IMG/VR virus record: IMGVR_UViG_3300032313_000518
Coordinates: 1 to 64,000 of that record
DNA length: 64,000 bases
Strand: one strand, 5' to 3'
DNA from: a virus
The translations under genes and the position numbers were made by a program. The first letter of the stretch is position 1. Every line of letters starts with the position of its first letter. This document shows, one piece after another, positions 30,108-39,091 of this stretch. The notes under the pieces are model-generated. The model was not told where the DNA came from. It made no database searches and saw only the letters and a program-made list of their open reading frames with translations.

Positions 30108-31284
30108 AAAGTATCAACAATTACTTAATGATATTATTGAATTTGGTGTAGAAAAAAAAGATAGAACCGGAACAGGTACTATATCAGAGTTTGGACATCA
30201 AATACGACATAAGATGAGTGAGGGGTTTCCATTACTTACTACAAAAAAGATGCATTGGAATTCCATTGTGACAGAACTCCTATGGTTTTTAAGAGGTGAT
30301 ACTAACATCAAATTCCTATTGGATTACGATTGCCACATTTGGGATGGTGATACATATAAGAACTATGTAAGTAAAGTTGAAGAATATACATCTACATTAA
30401 ATGTTCCTAATGATATATCCGAATTTCAAGAAGTAATGGATTCAGTAGGAAACCAAATAAAGAGTAGTGTATTATCAAAAGAAGAATTCATTAAACAAAT
30501 CAAAACCAATAATGAGTTTGCAAAGAAGTGGGGAGATTTAGGACCAATCTATGGTAAGCAGTGGAGACAGTGGCAAGGTTGGATGGATATTAATGGTAAT
30601 GAAAAAGGTTCATTGTGGTATGACCAAATCCTACAATTAGTTCATTCCCTTAAAACAAATCCCGATAGTAGAAGATTAATGGTATCAGCTTGGAATGTAG
30701 CAGAGTTAGACCAAATGGTTTTACCACCTTGCCATTATGGATTTCAAGTTTATACAAGAGAATTAAGTTGGGAAGAAAGATATGTAATCTTGAAAAATAA
30801 AACAAATGAAGACCCGTTGAAGTATTCAAAATTAGATAATGGTGATTATGACCAGTATCCGAAAGAAATGACCACAAAATGGATGGATGAATTAAACATA
30901 CCAACCAGAGCAATCTCTTTAATGTGGAATCAACGTTCAGTAGATACATTTTTGGGATTACCATTTAATATAGCATCTTATGCATTACTATTAGAGATTA
31001 TTGCGAAAGAAGTAAATATGGTGCCGGAAGATTTGATTGGTAATTTGGGAGATGTGCATTTATATAAAAACCATATCGAACAAGCCAAAGAACAAATCAG
31101 TAGAGAACCATATAGTTTACCAACAATTCAAATCACCGAAAGGAATTGGTATCAGCACGAAAAAGTAAAAGAGAATTTAGGACCAAAAACATTTAGAGAT
31201 ATAATACTATCTTATAGACCTGATTGTTTTGAACTAATAGGTTACGAATCACATCCAAAAATTAAAGCACCATTATCAAATTAA
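30091..31284 (+). CDS. thyA: thymidylate synthase ThyA with two insertions, 397 aa
   Basis: Classical folate-dependent synthase converting dUMP to dTMP. Catalytic Cys214 lies in LPPCHYGFQVY; RRLMVSAWN and QRSVDTFLGLPFNIASYALL (quoted in part: FLGLPFNIASYA) are intact. The Asn in PFNIASY is kept, which marks a dUMP enzyme, not a dCMP hydroxymethylase (Asp there). At 397 residues it is far longer than the E. coli enzyme (264); extra sequence sits at about 88-142 and 223-276. It works with the upstream dCMP deaminase. Confidence 0.93.
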   Translation: MNTIDKKYQQLLNDIIEFGVEKKDRTGTGTISEFGHQIRHKMSEGFPLLTTKKMHWNSIVTELLWFLRGDTNIKFLLDYDCHIWDGDTYKNYVSKVEEYTSTLNVPNDISEFQEVMDSVGNQIKSSVLSKEEFIKQIKTNNEFAKKWGDLGPIYGKQWRQWQGWMDINGNEKGSLWYDQILQLVHSLKTNPDSRRLMVSAWNVAELDQMVLPPCHYGFQVYTRELSWEERYVILKNKTNEDPLKYSKLDNGDYDQYPKEMTTKWMDELNIPTRAISLMWNQRSVDTFLGLPFNIASYALLLEIIAKEVNMVPEDLIGNLGDVHLYKNHIEQAKEQISREPYSLPTIQITERNWYQHEKVKENLGPKTFRDIILSYRPDCFELIGYESHPKIKAPLSN

Positions 31285-31295
31285 AAAATAATAAT

Positions 31296-31868
31296 ATGAA
31301 AATTAAAAAAATTGAGCAATCGCCTGTTACAAAAGAAGATATTGCAAAGTATAAAGAATTGGTACAACATAGAGAAGGTATGATGCATACTGCTAATGAT
31401 GTTGGAATGAATAAAAGAATTGTTACCTTTAGACCCGATACAAAAGATACCGAACTTACATTAGTAAATCCTCGTATTGTAGACGGTTCTGATAATGCAG
31501 TTGTTTATTTTGAAAAGGATAACTACAAAGATAAAATCCGCAAGACTGTTCGATTATCACATTTAGTTATTGAAACTGATAATTTGGGTAAGATGGAATT
31601 CAAATCAGATAAAACAAATTGGAAAAACGCAGATGAGTTTATGGAAGATGCTGGTTTATTTGAATCGGTTCATATTCAAAAACTAATTGATGCTATTGAT
31701 GGTATTGAATTAACACATCCATCTCGTCAATACAAAGAGACAGTTAGTGTAAAGAAAAAGTTGGGAAGAAACGAAAGAGTTATGTTACAATCGCCTGAAG
31801 GTGAGATGGCATTTGTGAAAGCAAAACAAGCAGATTCATATTACCAATTGGGATATAGAGCAATTTAA
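31296..31868 (+). CDS. peptide-deformylase-like protein lacking the metal site, 190 aa
   Basis: The order GMMHTANDVGMNKRIV (like GLAAPQVGVNKRII), LVNPRIVDGSD, then RKTVRLSHLVIETDNLGK and finally KLIDAIDGI (129-137) follows peptide deformylase, whose motif would read HEIDHLDGI. Here both metal histidines and the catalytic Glu are changed (H to K, E to L, H to A), and the EGCLS cysteine is not present. It is therefore probably a non-catalytic relative used for binding. Phages often carry active deformylases, so this drift is notable. No N-terminal signal. Confidence 0.6.
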   Translation: MKIKKIEQSPVTKEDIAKYKELVQHREGMMHTANDVGMNKRIVTFRPDTKDTELTLVNPRIVDGSDNAVVYFEKDNYKDKIRKTVRLSHLVIETDNLGKMEFKSDKTNWKNADEFMEDAGLFESVHIQKLIDAIDGIELTHPSRQYKETVSVKKKLGRNERVMLQSPEGEMAFVKAKQADSYYQLGYRAI

Positions 31869-31871
31869 TTT

Positions 31872-32132
31872 ATGGCAAAGTTAATATTTAATATAGATAA
31901 CGATAACTTCAGAGAAGCATCAAACATAGAACTTGTTGTGCCGGATGATATGGATATTTGGGAATACAAAATAATGTGTACCCGATTAGCTTCCGCAATG
32001 GGATATACCGAATCAACTATCAAAAGAGCATTCGGAGAAGAGGAATACAATCACACCGAAGATGAGTTACGATTCAGAGAATTTTTAGAAATAATCAATG
32101 TTTACACCGGTTCACTAATAAACACAATATAA
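31872..32132 (+). CDS. small hypothetical protein, 86 aa
   Basis: Acidic soluble protein (DIWEYKIMCTRLASAMGYTE, EDELRFREFLEII). Helical, with no recognised family. Overlaps the next gene by one base and follows the deformylase-like gene by three bases. Confidence 0.6.
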   Translation: MAKLIFNIDNDNFREASNIELVVPDDMDIWEYKIMCTRLASAMGYTESTIKRAFGEEEYNHTEDELRFREFLEIINVYTGSLINTI

Positions 32133-32377
32133 TGAACGAATTAGAAAGACAAATATTATCATCACAAATTTTAGTAGAATCGTTGGCAGATATACTAATC
32201 CAAAAAGGAATTATGACTCAAGCTGAAATTCAAGAGTTATGCCAAGAAAGAGTTGATTCACTAACTTCAGAATTAAAGAGGGAACAAAAGAAGCAAGTAA
32301 AGAAAACAAAAACAAAACAATCCGATTCAGAGATACTTACATCAATGTTTATGGGTAATCAAATTGGGGAAGCATAA
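32132..32377 (+). CDS. small coiled-coil protein, 81 aa
   Basis: Helical N-terminal half (RQILSSQILVESLADILIQK) and a lysine-rich second half (SELKREQKKQVKKTKTKQ). Resembles short phage scaffold-like or tail-associated helices; no family recognised. The stop lies within an imperfect hairpin (about 32365-32390) that may act as a weak terminator. Confidence 0.55.
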   Translation: MNELERQILSSQILVESLADILIQKGIMTQAEIQELCQERVDSLTSELKREQKKQVKKTKTKQSDSEILTSMFMGNQIGEA

Positions 32378-32392
32378 AAACTTTCCCAATAA

Positions 32393-32424
32393 TTTGGTTT
32401 ATTCAAAATAATGTTGTATCTTTG
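32393..32424 (+). promoter_or_regulatory. host-type promoter before the sigma-factor operon
   Basis: TTTG at 32393-32396, 20 bases, TATCTTTG at 32417-32424, 21 bases before the next ATG. It would let the host polymerase switch on the late sigma factor. Confidence 0.75.
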
Positions 32425-32445
32425 TAAGATATAAACAAATAAATT

Positions 32446-32712
32446 ATGATATTGTTATATACAATCCTAACAATCTCCATTCTATTGAATATCCTCCTTT
32501 TTATAAGAGGAATGATATTAGTGAGACAAAACGAACAATTAGCAGATGCAGTTATCGAATCTGATAATGTGGTTGAAGAATCACAAGCAACATTAGAGAA
32601 GATGTTAGAAGAGATGAGAACCCTTGATATAAAAGGTTCTTTTGAAGCAGATGATGAAGTAGGTACTGTATTTACGGAACTGAAAGAACTCATCCAAAAA
32701 TATAAAAACTAA
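32446..32712 (+). CDS. small membrane-anchored coiled-coil protein, 88 aa
   Basis: N-terminal membrane span (about residues 2-22, ILLYTILTISILLNILLFI) followed by an acidic coiled coil (EESQATLEKMLEEMRTLD). Eight bases before the late sigma-factor gene. Small anchored coils in this position are known in T4-like phages, function unknown to me. Confidence 0.55.
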   Translation: MILLYTILTISILLNILLFIRGMILVRQNEQLADAVIESDNVVEESQATLEKMLEEMRTLDIKGSFEADDEVGTVFTELKELIQKYKN

Positions 32713-32720
32713 TCTAATAG

Positions 32721-33470
32721 ATGCCAAGAAAGAAAAAAAGTAAAATATACTTTTCGCAAGATACCGAAAACGCAATTATAGAGTATAATAAATCAAAAGA
32801 TTATGTAAGAAGAAATAGGATATATGTAGAAAGTATTCAGTATCCTTTTGAAAAGTTAGCAGAAAATATTCTAAACACATTTAAGTTCACATACTTCGAT
32901 GTACCTAAAGCAGATGTTCAAAGAGAGGTGGTATCTACTCTAATTGAAAAAATACATATGTTCAAAGAAGGACGGGGTAAAGCGTTCTCTTACTTTAGTA
33001 TTGTTGCTAAGAACCACTTAATCTTAAAGAACAACGGAAACTATAAAAGGTTTAAGAAAACTGCTTTATTATCCGAAATGCCGGAGACTTGGAATCCACC
33101 AAATGATTTTGAAGAAACTCAAGCAGGTGCAGAGTTTATGGAGTTCAGAGATTTAATGTTGGCTTATTGGGATAAACATCTAACAAGAGTATTCACAAAG
33201 AAAAGAGATATCCAAATTGCAGATGCAGTATTAGAACTATTCCGTAGAAGTCAATACATCGAAAACTTTAATAAGAAACATCTATATCTCCTTATTAGAG
33301 AAATGACAGATTGTAAGACACACTACATTACAAAAGTGGTAAACGAAATGAAGAAACATCAGACAAAGATGTTAAATGATTACTTAGACCACGGATATGT
33401 AAAGGATGAGAATAACGATTTTTGGGAAGAGGAATATTTATATGAAACGGAACAAATAGACGAAGATTAA
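32721..33470 (+). CDS. gp55-like late transcription sigma factor, 249 aa
   Basis: Matches the T4 gp55 family as seen in cyanophages: IEYNKSKDYVRRNRIYVE, a region 2-like LAENILNTFKFTYFDV, then GRGKAFSYFSIVAKNHLILK, which is the sigma region 2 core helix. In T4 gp55 directs RNA polymerase to late promoters of the type TATAAATA together with the sliding clamp. Here the natural candidates for its sites are the TATATTTATA elements. Driven by a host-type promoter, as expected for a middle gene. Confidence 0.82.
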   Translation: MPRKKKSKIYFSQDTENAIIEYNKSKDYVRRNRIYVESIQYPFEKLAENILNTFKFTYFDVPKADVQREVVSTLIEKIHMFKEGRGKAFSYFSIVAKNHLILKNNGNYKRFKKTALLSEMPETWNPPNDFEETQAGAEFMEFRDLMLAYWDKHLTRVFTKKRDIQIADAVLELFRRSQYIENFNKKHLYLLIREMTDCKTHYITKVVNEMKKHQTKMLNDYLDHGYVKDENNDFWEEEYLYETEQIDED

Positions 33471-33472
33471 AA

Positions 33473-33844
33473 ATGGAAGATATAGCATCAATGTTTTTTC
33501 ACAGTAGAACACAAGCACACGAATTTCATACGAAAGTAACTGGACCTGGTTCTCTTGCTATACATAACGCATTACAACAATATTACGAAGATGTAGTACC
33601 ATTAATAGATGGAATAATAGAAGCATATCAGGGTATGTATGGTTTAATTTCTTACAAAAAAGTTGCAGGTGTTGATAATGATGCTACTAAAGAAAACATA
33701 TTAAATTATTTTGATGATTTGATTAAGTTTTTGGAAACAAAAAGAAAAGATGAAAAACTACAAGTAAGTTGGATTCAGAATGAGTTGGATAATTTAGCAA
33801 AACTCTTATACTCAACTAAATATAAACTAACTTATTTAGGATAA
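33473..33844 (+). CDS. DUF5856-type ferritin-like protein, 123 aa
   Basis: All-helical protein; SMFFHSRTQAHEFHTKVTGP followed by ALQQYYEDVVPLIDGIIEAY fits phage DUF5856, thought to take a Dps/ferritin-like four-helix fold. His and Glu/Asp residues are spaced as in that fold, so metal binding is plausible; DNA protection is inference. Two bases after the sigma gene. Confidence 0.65.
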   Translation: MEDIASMFFHSRTQAHEFHTKVTGPGSLAIHNALQQYYEDVVPLIDGIIEAYQGMYGLISYKKVAGVDNDATKENILNYFDDLIKFLETKRKDEKLQVSWIQNELDNLAKLLYSTKYKLTYLG

Positions 33845-33871
33845 TAAAAAAATAAGAAATTACTAAAATTA

Positions 33872-33907
33872 AGGTGTTTGATATTTATATTCGGACACCT
33901 TTTTTTA
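33872..33907 (+). terminator. terminator with a late-type element in its loop
   Basis: AGGTGT (33872-33877) pairs with ACACCT (33895-33900), followed by T7. The loop contains GATATTTATA (33880-33889). The same 36 bases could stop the upstream transcript and start the downstream envelope operon at 33964. Confidence 0.65.
33880..33889 (+). promoter_or_regulatory. late-type element GATATTTATA
   Basis: Lies 74 bases before the first gene of the envelope island, with no other promoter between, and within the loop of the terminator. Confidence 0.5.
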
Positions 33908-33963
33908 TGTCCAACTAATATGTTATAGAATTAAAAATTAAACTGGGGTCAATACCTATTTTT

Positions 33964-34632
33964 ATGAAAAATAATGTAACATCAATTGGTTCAAACATTA
34001 GTGAGTTAGGTACTAACTTTCTATTGTTCATCGTATCTTCTATTGTAGCAATAGGATTATGTACTCAAGCATATTTTGTGTATCTTAACGTTTCTGGTAA
34101 CAATGAAACTGCAAAAAACTTATCAACTAAATTTGATGAGAAGTTTAATGGATATTACAAAAACACACCTGGTAATATATTCTATAATGATGATAGTATA
34201 TACTATATGGAAGAAAATGAAGTGTGGGTTGATGGTGTAACTAATCAGGTTAAGATTGGTAAGTTAGCCGGAAATCGTAATTTAGAATTTGGAGTTAAAA
34301 ACATATTAGAAGAATATATCCAAGAAACAGGATATGCTCTTACTGAAAACGCAAGTAAAAAAATTAAAGTTGAGATAATCTATTTAGATGTACTCACAAC
34401 AAAAAAGAACATATCGGTTTTTCATAGTAATGAAGAAGAGGTAGTTATTCGTTTACGTGGAATGTTATATAAAGATGGTAAAAAAGTGAAAGATGTTATA
34501 GTGGAGGAATCATCATCGGAAGTATCAATGTCAACGCTGATAGTAGACGGTGGTGGTAAGTTCAATCAAACTTCTTTAAGCAATGCGCTGAAGAAAGGTT
34601 CTGGTAAACTTATTACTAAACTATTTCAGTAA
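33964..34632 (+). CDS. membrane-anchored periplasmic protein, 222 aa
   Basis: One membrane span (about residues 18-40, TNFLLFIVSSIVAIGLCTQA) and a strand/helix domain outside. The part from NLEFGVKNILEEYIQETGYA to SNALKKGSGKLITKL recalls outer-membrane assembly lipoproteins of the CsgG/YajG kind, but only loosely. First gene of the island and directly joined to the next gene (stop TAA then ATG), so it may help export or assemble the following proteins. Function not established. Confidence 0.55.
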   Translation: MKNNVTSIGSNISELGTNFLLFIVSSIVAIGLCTQAYFVYLNVSGNNETAKNLSTKFDEKFNGYYKNTPGNIFYNDDSIYYMEENEVWVDGVTNQVKIGKLAGNRNLEFGVKNILEEYIQETGYALTENASKKIKVEIIYLDVLTTKKNISVFHSNEEEVVIRLRGMLYKDGKKVKDVIVEESSSEVSMSTLIVDGGGKFNQTSLSNALKKGSGKLITKLFQ

Positions 34633-36255
34633 ATGAAAAATTTCTTATTGGCTCTGGTACTATCACTAGTATCATTAACATCTTTTGGTCAATTAATCAT
34701 TAACCAAGAGGTAACTAACTCTAAACCTTATAGAGTTGGTGATACACTAACGGTAAGGTATAACGTTATTAAAGGAACTACAAACCCTAGATTTCTTTGG
34801 ATGCGTTATCAATACTCAAACAAACACCTACAAAAATTAGGTAATACTGTATTCTCACAAGGAGCAACTGCACAAAATTTTGAAGCAACTTGGCCCAACT
34901 ATATGTTCACACAAAACCCAGCAATTGGAGTTGGTGAATTGGATAAACAATATGGTTCAACCCCTTGGAACTATACCGCAAACAATGATTGGATAGCGAA
35001 GCAATTTACAACACAAAGAGCAGATGCGGTAATTGATGGTTTGTGGGCAACTGAAAAGTACATCTTATTAGAAAACTCAACATATCAAGCAATACACAAA
35101 TTGGATTTAGCAACTGCAAATGGAACAAACGATGCGGCAATTACACCAATTGGTTCTCAAGTTCTTCAATTATCATTTGCTGATGCAGATGTAAAGCACG
35201 TATCGGCATTTAGAGTAAGAGTTGGATATCCAGCTAACTTTCCAATTACTTCATTATCAGTATTAATCCAACCATTAAACACAGATGGAACTACCAATTT
35301 TACTGCTCCACAAATAGCAAAGAAATCATTAAACTCAGCAGGAATTGCAGATTTTGAACAATTTAATATTGGTGATAAATTTGGTGTATATATTGTTCCA
35401 ACTACTGGAGCAGATTATCTAAACAATGTAATAACTGTTACCGATGCTTATAGAGCATTTTTAGCAGTAACCGATGTTGGATTAAATGGAACATCATCCG
35501 TATTTCAATATCCTGCAATTGAAAAAATGATTGGTAATGTAACAATTGGAGATGGTGATTTTAACAACAACGATGCTTACTATTTATTTGCACATATTTT
35601 AGGACAAGATGTGACAGCAAAAGCAAACATAACTAAACAAAGTGCAAATCCATTACGATTTATATCAGTAAAACAATCAGTATATCCTACTATTACAAAT
35701 GCAGCAACTAACAATTCAGTAAACATAACATCTGCAAATCAAACTGAAATATTCTCTTATGCATTTAGTGGTGATTTGGACTTCTCTCATTCATCTAACC
35801 CAGCTATACCAATAACAAATAGTGTAGGTGGGCAAGGAACAATGAATAGAACGATAACTAATAAAGGAATATATTCAAATCAATTAGCTGGAAATGCAAC
35901 ATTAAGTTTATCATCTAAAATTGAAAACAACAAAGTTATCCTAAGTGGTAACTTAACGCAAGCTGGATTAGCAGGTTTGGAAGTTATTTTGAAATATGAT
36001 AATTCTAAATTAACTTTGGATGGTATTGTATTTGATGCGGGTTCATCTATAACTAACTTCTCAACGGATAAAGATGGTAGATTAACGTTTGGTTCAATGG
36101 ACCAAATTAAAACTGCTAGAATCAAAACGGGTACACCATACAAATTAACTTTCACATCCAATGTTCCCTTAACAAATACTGCAGGTTTATTTTATACTGA
36201 ATTAGCAGATGCAGTTGATGGAAACGGAAATAAGATTGGATTAAATGTAGAGTAA
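34633..36255 (+). CDS. secreted protein with dockerin-like and cohesin-like parts, 540 aa
   Basis: Signal peptide MKNFLLALVLSLVSLTSFGQ. Large strand-rich N-terminal half, then a dockerin-type calcium helix-loop (GDGDFNNNDAYYLFAHILG, about 306-324), then a C-terminal cohesin-like sandwich (about 417-540: LSLSSKIENNKVILSGN, LEVILKYDNSKLTLDGI, GRLTFGS). Its second half is paralogous to that of the next protein (shared VTVTDAYRAF.. / LTVGDAYLAF.., GL.GT.S). Cohesin and dockerin bind each other in cellulosomes, so self-assembly into a surface layer or fibre is possible. Late expression is likely. Confidence 0.7.
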   Translation: MKNFLLALVLSLVSLTSFGQLIINQEVTNSKPYRVGDTLTVRYNVIKGTTNPRFLWMRYQYSNKHLQKLGNTVFSQGATAQNFEATWPNYMFTQNPAIGVGELDKQYGSTPWNYTANNDWIAKQFTTQRADAVIDGLWATEKYILLENSTYQAIHKLDLATANGTNDAAITPIGSQVLQLSFADADVKHVSAFRVRVGYPANFPITSLSVLIQPLNTDGTTNFTAPQIAKKSLNSAGIADFEQFNIGDKFGVYIVPTTGADYLNNVITVTDAYRAFLAVTDVGLNGTSSVFQYPAIEKMIGNVTIGDGDFNNNDAYYLFAHILGQDVTAKANITKQSANPLRFISVKQSVYPTITNAATNNSVNITSANQTEIFSYAFSGDLDFSHSSNPAIPITNSVGGQGTMNRTITNKGIYSNQLAGNATLSLSSKIENNKVILSGNLTQAGLAGLEVILKYDNSKLTLDGIVFDAGSSITNFSTDKDGRLTFGSMDQIKTARIKTGTPYKLTFTSNVPLTNTAGLFYTELADAVDGNGNKIGLNVE

Positions 36256-38189
36256 TGAGAAAACTGCTTGTTGTAATATTAATATTATTATCCAGTAGTA
36301 TATCCATAGCACAATCCATTACACAACCAACCGCTAGAAAGTTTGAATTAAACCTAAGTGGGCAGGCGTGTAGTGGATTTGTTTTGAATGGATTTACTTC
36401 TACTGATATTTTGTTGGCATCCATAGGGTTTATTAATCCACCAGCAGGTACAACATTCAATTTAACCACAACAACGGGATTATCACCCGCATCTGGATTT
36501 ACTTTAAGTGGTAATAAAAGTAAATTAGTTTTTACGGGTACAATGGCAAACATAAACAATGCATTGGCAACCTTAAAAATAAATACGGGTGCAACTGCGG
36601 GTAGTGTTCAGGTATCCGTATCAGCAACTATAAATCCAACTGGGTTTTATTATAATCCAATAAACGGACACTTTTACAAACCTGTAACAACCGGTGTTAC
36701 CTATACTGCAGCTAGAGCGGCAGCATTAACAACAACATTCAAAGGACAAACAGGATATTTGGTAACAATTACTTCTGCTGATGAAAATTCTTTTATATTT
36801 GTTAATGTACCACAAGCTAACATATGGTTTGCGGCAACGGATGAAGTAACGGATGGAACTTGGGTAATCGATGCAGGACCTGAAAAAGGAACTGTAATGA
36901 AAACATCGAATGGGCAAACTGCCGGAAACAGACCTGGTGTATATAACAACTGGGCAGGTGGTGAACCCAATGGATACAATCATAGTGAGGATTATGCAGT
37001 AACTAATTGGAATGGGCAATCAACTTGGAATGATTTATCAAATAATTGGAGTAACCCATACATAATTGAATATGGAACTTGGACTAATCCAGATTCACAA
37101 ACATTTACTGATTTTTATTCAGCAAACGTAATAAACCCCATAGACGTACCATCATCAAAAGTTAATTTTTATTTTGGTGGTAATATAAATCCATCACAAT
37201 GGTCTATAAAAGCATATACTGCAAATGGTGTAACTCCTGTTAGTACAACTACTGGTTTAACTTTGGGTGCAAATGGCAGTGTGGTTAATACAACGGATTT
37301 TGTTAAATCTAAAACTGATATGGTACTATATTTATCAAAACTACCATCCGCCACTTTAACAAGTCTATATGGTAGTGTATTAACTGTTGGTGATGCGTAT
37401 TTGGCATTTCAAGAGTTATCTGATAGAGGATTAACTGGAACTGAAAGTAAAGCATTTACAAGTGGAGTACAATTTTTAAATGGAGATGTAGATGGTAACA
37501 ATGTATTTAATGAAATAGATTCCTACAAAATATTACAACACGTTATAGGTAGTACACCAATTGTTTCTACTTGGAGTGAAAGTAATTTATTTAGATTTGT
37601 AAAAAAATCTACATTCGATGGTATAACTAAAGCAAATTGGGCAACAACCAATACACCATATTCAGCAATTTATCCTTTGGCAGTTAATGCAACTATAAAT
37701 GATTATGTGTACGATGTGGTGGTGGCATTAAAGGGTGATGTAAACCTTTCACATACAGTAGCACAAAATAGACCTACTACTCAAAGTACAAATCGTACAA
37801 TGAATTTAAGTATGCCTATGGAAGTATCAACCTATGTATCAAGCGAAATAGTGGATGGTAAGGTAGTAGTAACTATAAAAGTTAATACATTGGGGCAATT
37901 GGTAAAAGGGATTCAATTAAAGTTAAACTATGATAGTGATATTTTAAAATATGAAAATACCGAATATACAACTTCTGGTAATCCTTTAAACTTTTCAAAT
38001 GATATTGGCAACTGCATAAGTTTTGGTTCTTTAATTTATAATAGTAATGGTTTATTAAACAATAATACGGAATACAAATTAACATTTACACCAAAAGAAG
38101 TCATAACTAATACAATTGGTTTAACATCAATTGAGGGAATTGATGCGGTAAATGTGAGTGGTTCAACTCTTAAAATTAAAAACTTATAA
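36255..38189 (+). CDS. secreted C-type-lectin, dockerin-like and cohesin-like protein, 644 aa
   Basis: Signal peptide MRKLLVVILILLSSSISIAQ. Residues about 130-274 form a C-type lectin-like domain: FYKPV, YTAARAAAL, GYLVTITSADENSFI, IWFAATDEVTDGTWV, WAGGEPNG, EDYAVTNWNG and WNDLSN. Then a dockerin-type loop (GDVDGNNVFNEIDSYKILQH, about 410-429) and a cohesin-like end (about 515-644). Paralogous in its second half to the previous gene; start and stop overlap in both directions (ATGA-like joins). The lectin part suggests sugar or protein binding at the cell surface. Could also be a virion-associated adhesin if not retained. Confidence 0.75.
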   Translation: MRKLLVVILILLSSSISIAQSITQPTARKFELNLSGQACSGFVLNGFTSTDILLASIGFINPPAGTTFNLTTTTGLSPASGFTLSGNKSKLVFTGTMANINNALATLKINTGATAGSVQVSVSATINPTGFYYNPINGHFYKPVTTGVTYTAARAAALTTTFKGQTGYLVTITSADENSFIFVNVPQANIWFAATDEVTDGTWVIDAGPEKGTVMKTSNGQTAGNRPGVYNNWAGGEPNGYNHSEDYAVTNWNGQSTWNDLSNNWSNPYIIEYGTWTNPDSQTFTDFYSANVINPIDVPSSKVNFYFGGNINPSQWSIKAYTANGVTPVSTTTGLTLGANGSVVNTTDFVKSKTDMVLYLSKLPSATLTSLYGSVLTVGDAYLAFQELSDRGLTGTESKAFTSGVQFLNGDVDGNNVFNEIDSYKILQHVIGSTPIVSTWSESNLFRFVKKSTFDGITKANWATTNTPYSAIYPLAVNATINDYVYDVVVALKGDVNLSHTVAQNRPTTQSTNRTMNLSMPMEVSTYVSSEIVDGKVVVTIKVNTLGQLVKGIQLKLNYDSDILKYENTEYTTSGNPLNFSNDIGNCISFGSLIYNSNGLLNNNTEYKLTFTPKEVITNTIGLTSIEGIDAVNVSGSTLKIKNL

Positions 38190-39088
38190 TGAAAAAGTTT
38201 ATAATTACTCTTATCTTTATACTTACAGTACAAATGTGGGGATATTCTCAAACTGTATCAATACCGGATACTATGCAACTATCCGCAAAGGAATTATTTG
38301 ATGAAAGCGATGATTGGAATGATTTGGGTATATTAGAATCTTATATTGATTTTTCAAAAGATGTTCTATCATCATCTAATCTATCAGTTGGTATAATTGG
38401 AAGGCAAGTATCAACTACTATAAATTTAGGATATAGTAAGTGGTCTAAAAATGGTATGTATGGGCATTCATTTTCAACATCAATAAATCCAATATGGAAA
38501 TACTATGGGTTGGGTTATGGATTTAGTAAAAATACGGATAAAAGAACAACAACTTTACAATCATTTTATTCAACCGATTTTGATTTTCAAAAAGATATTA
38601 ACCTTTCATTCATAGATGTTTATAGAACTAAAAAGTGGGGAACATTTGGATATAGTTTAATAGCATCAAAAACATATTGGGGTTCTTATGAGGGAGAGTG
38701 GGAAGGAAAATATACAGTAGATTCGGATGGCAACTTTTTGGATTTGATATATCCAACAATTCCTGCATCATCTCAATTAACTTATAAAGGAATGTTGATG
38801 TACACTTATACATTTAAAACAAAGATGGTTGATATATCGCCACAACTATTTGGTATGAGTGATGTTTATGTAGATTTTAAAGATGGTACTGAATCTGATT
38901 TGGCTTATGTAAATGATTTCAATTTAGACTTGTATTATGGTACATCTTTGGATTGGAAACTAACTAAAAGATTCGTATTGAATACTAACATTAGATTTAA
39001 TAAGACTTGGGATAAATTATCAAAATCCGTTGGTTATAAAAAGAGTAACCCAATAATGTTTATGATTGGAACAAACTTTCAATTTTAA
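38189..39088 (+). CDS. outer-membrane beta-barrel protein, 299 aa
   Basis: Signal peptide MKKFIITLIFILTVQMWGYSQ, then alternating strands ending in the barrel signature IMFMIGTNFQF with a terminal Phe. The last 60 residues (LYYGTSLDWKLTKRFVLNTN) resemble the barrel end of the stalked protein at 49936-51546, so the two barrels are paralogous. It is translationally coupled to the lectin/cohesin gene and may anchor or export those proteins. Confidence 0.75.
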   Translation: MKKFIITLIFILTVQMWGYSQTVSIPDTMQLSAKELFDESDDWNDLGILESYIDFSKDVLSSSNLSVGIIGRQVSTTINLGYSKWSKNGMYGHSFSTSINPIWKYYGLGYGFSKNTDKRTTTLQSFYSTDFDFQKDINLSFIDVYRTKKWGTFGYSLIASKTYWGSYEGEWEGKYTVDSDGNFLDLIYPTIPASSQLTYKGMLMYTYTFKTKMVDISPQLFGMSDVYVDFKDGTESDLAYVNDFNLDLYYGTSLDWKLTKRFVLNTNIRFNKTWDKLSKSVGYKKSNPIMFMIGTNFQF

Positions 39089-39091
39089 GGT

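Noticed and set aside
30091-31284. dCMP hydroxymethylase instead of thymidylate synthase
   Set aside because: The discriminating Asn in PFNIASY is present; hydroxymethylases have Asp there.
34633-38189. Cellulosome scaffold genes for polysaccharide breakdown
   Set aside because: No glycoside hydrolase or carbohydrate-binding catalytic partner is present; cohesin- and dockerin-like parts occur singly in each protein.
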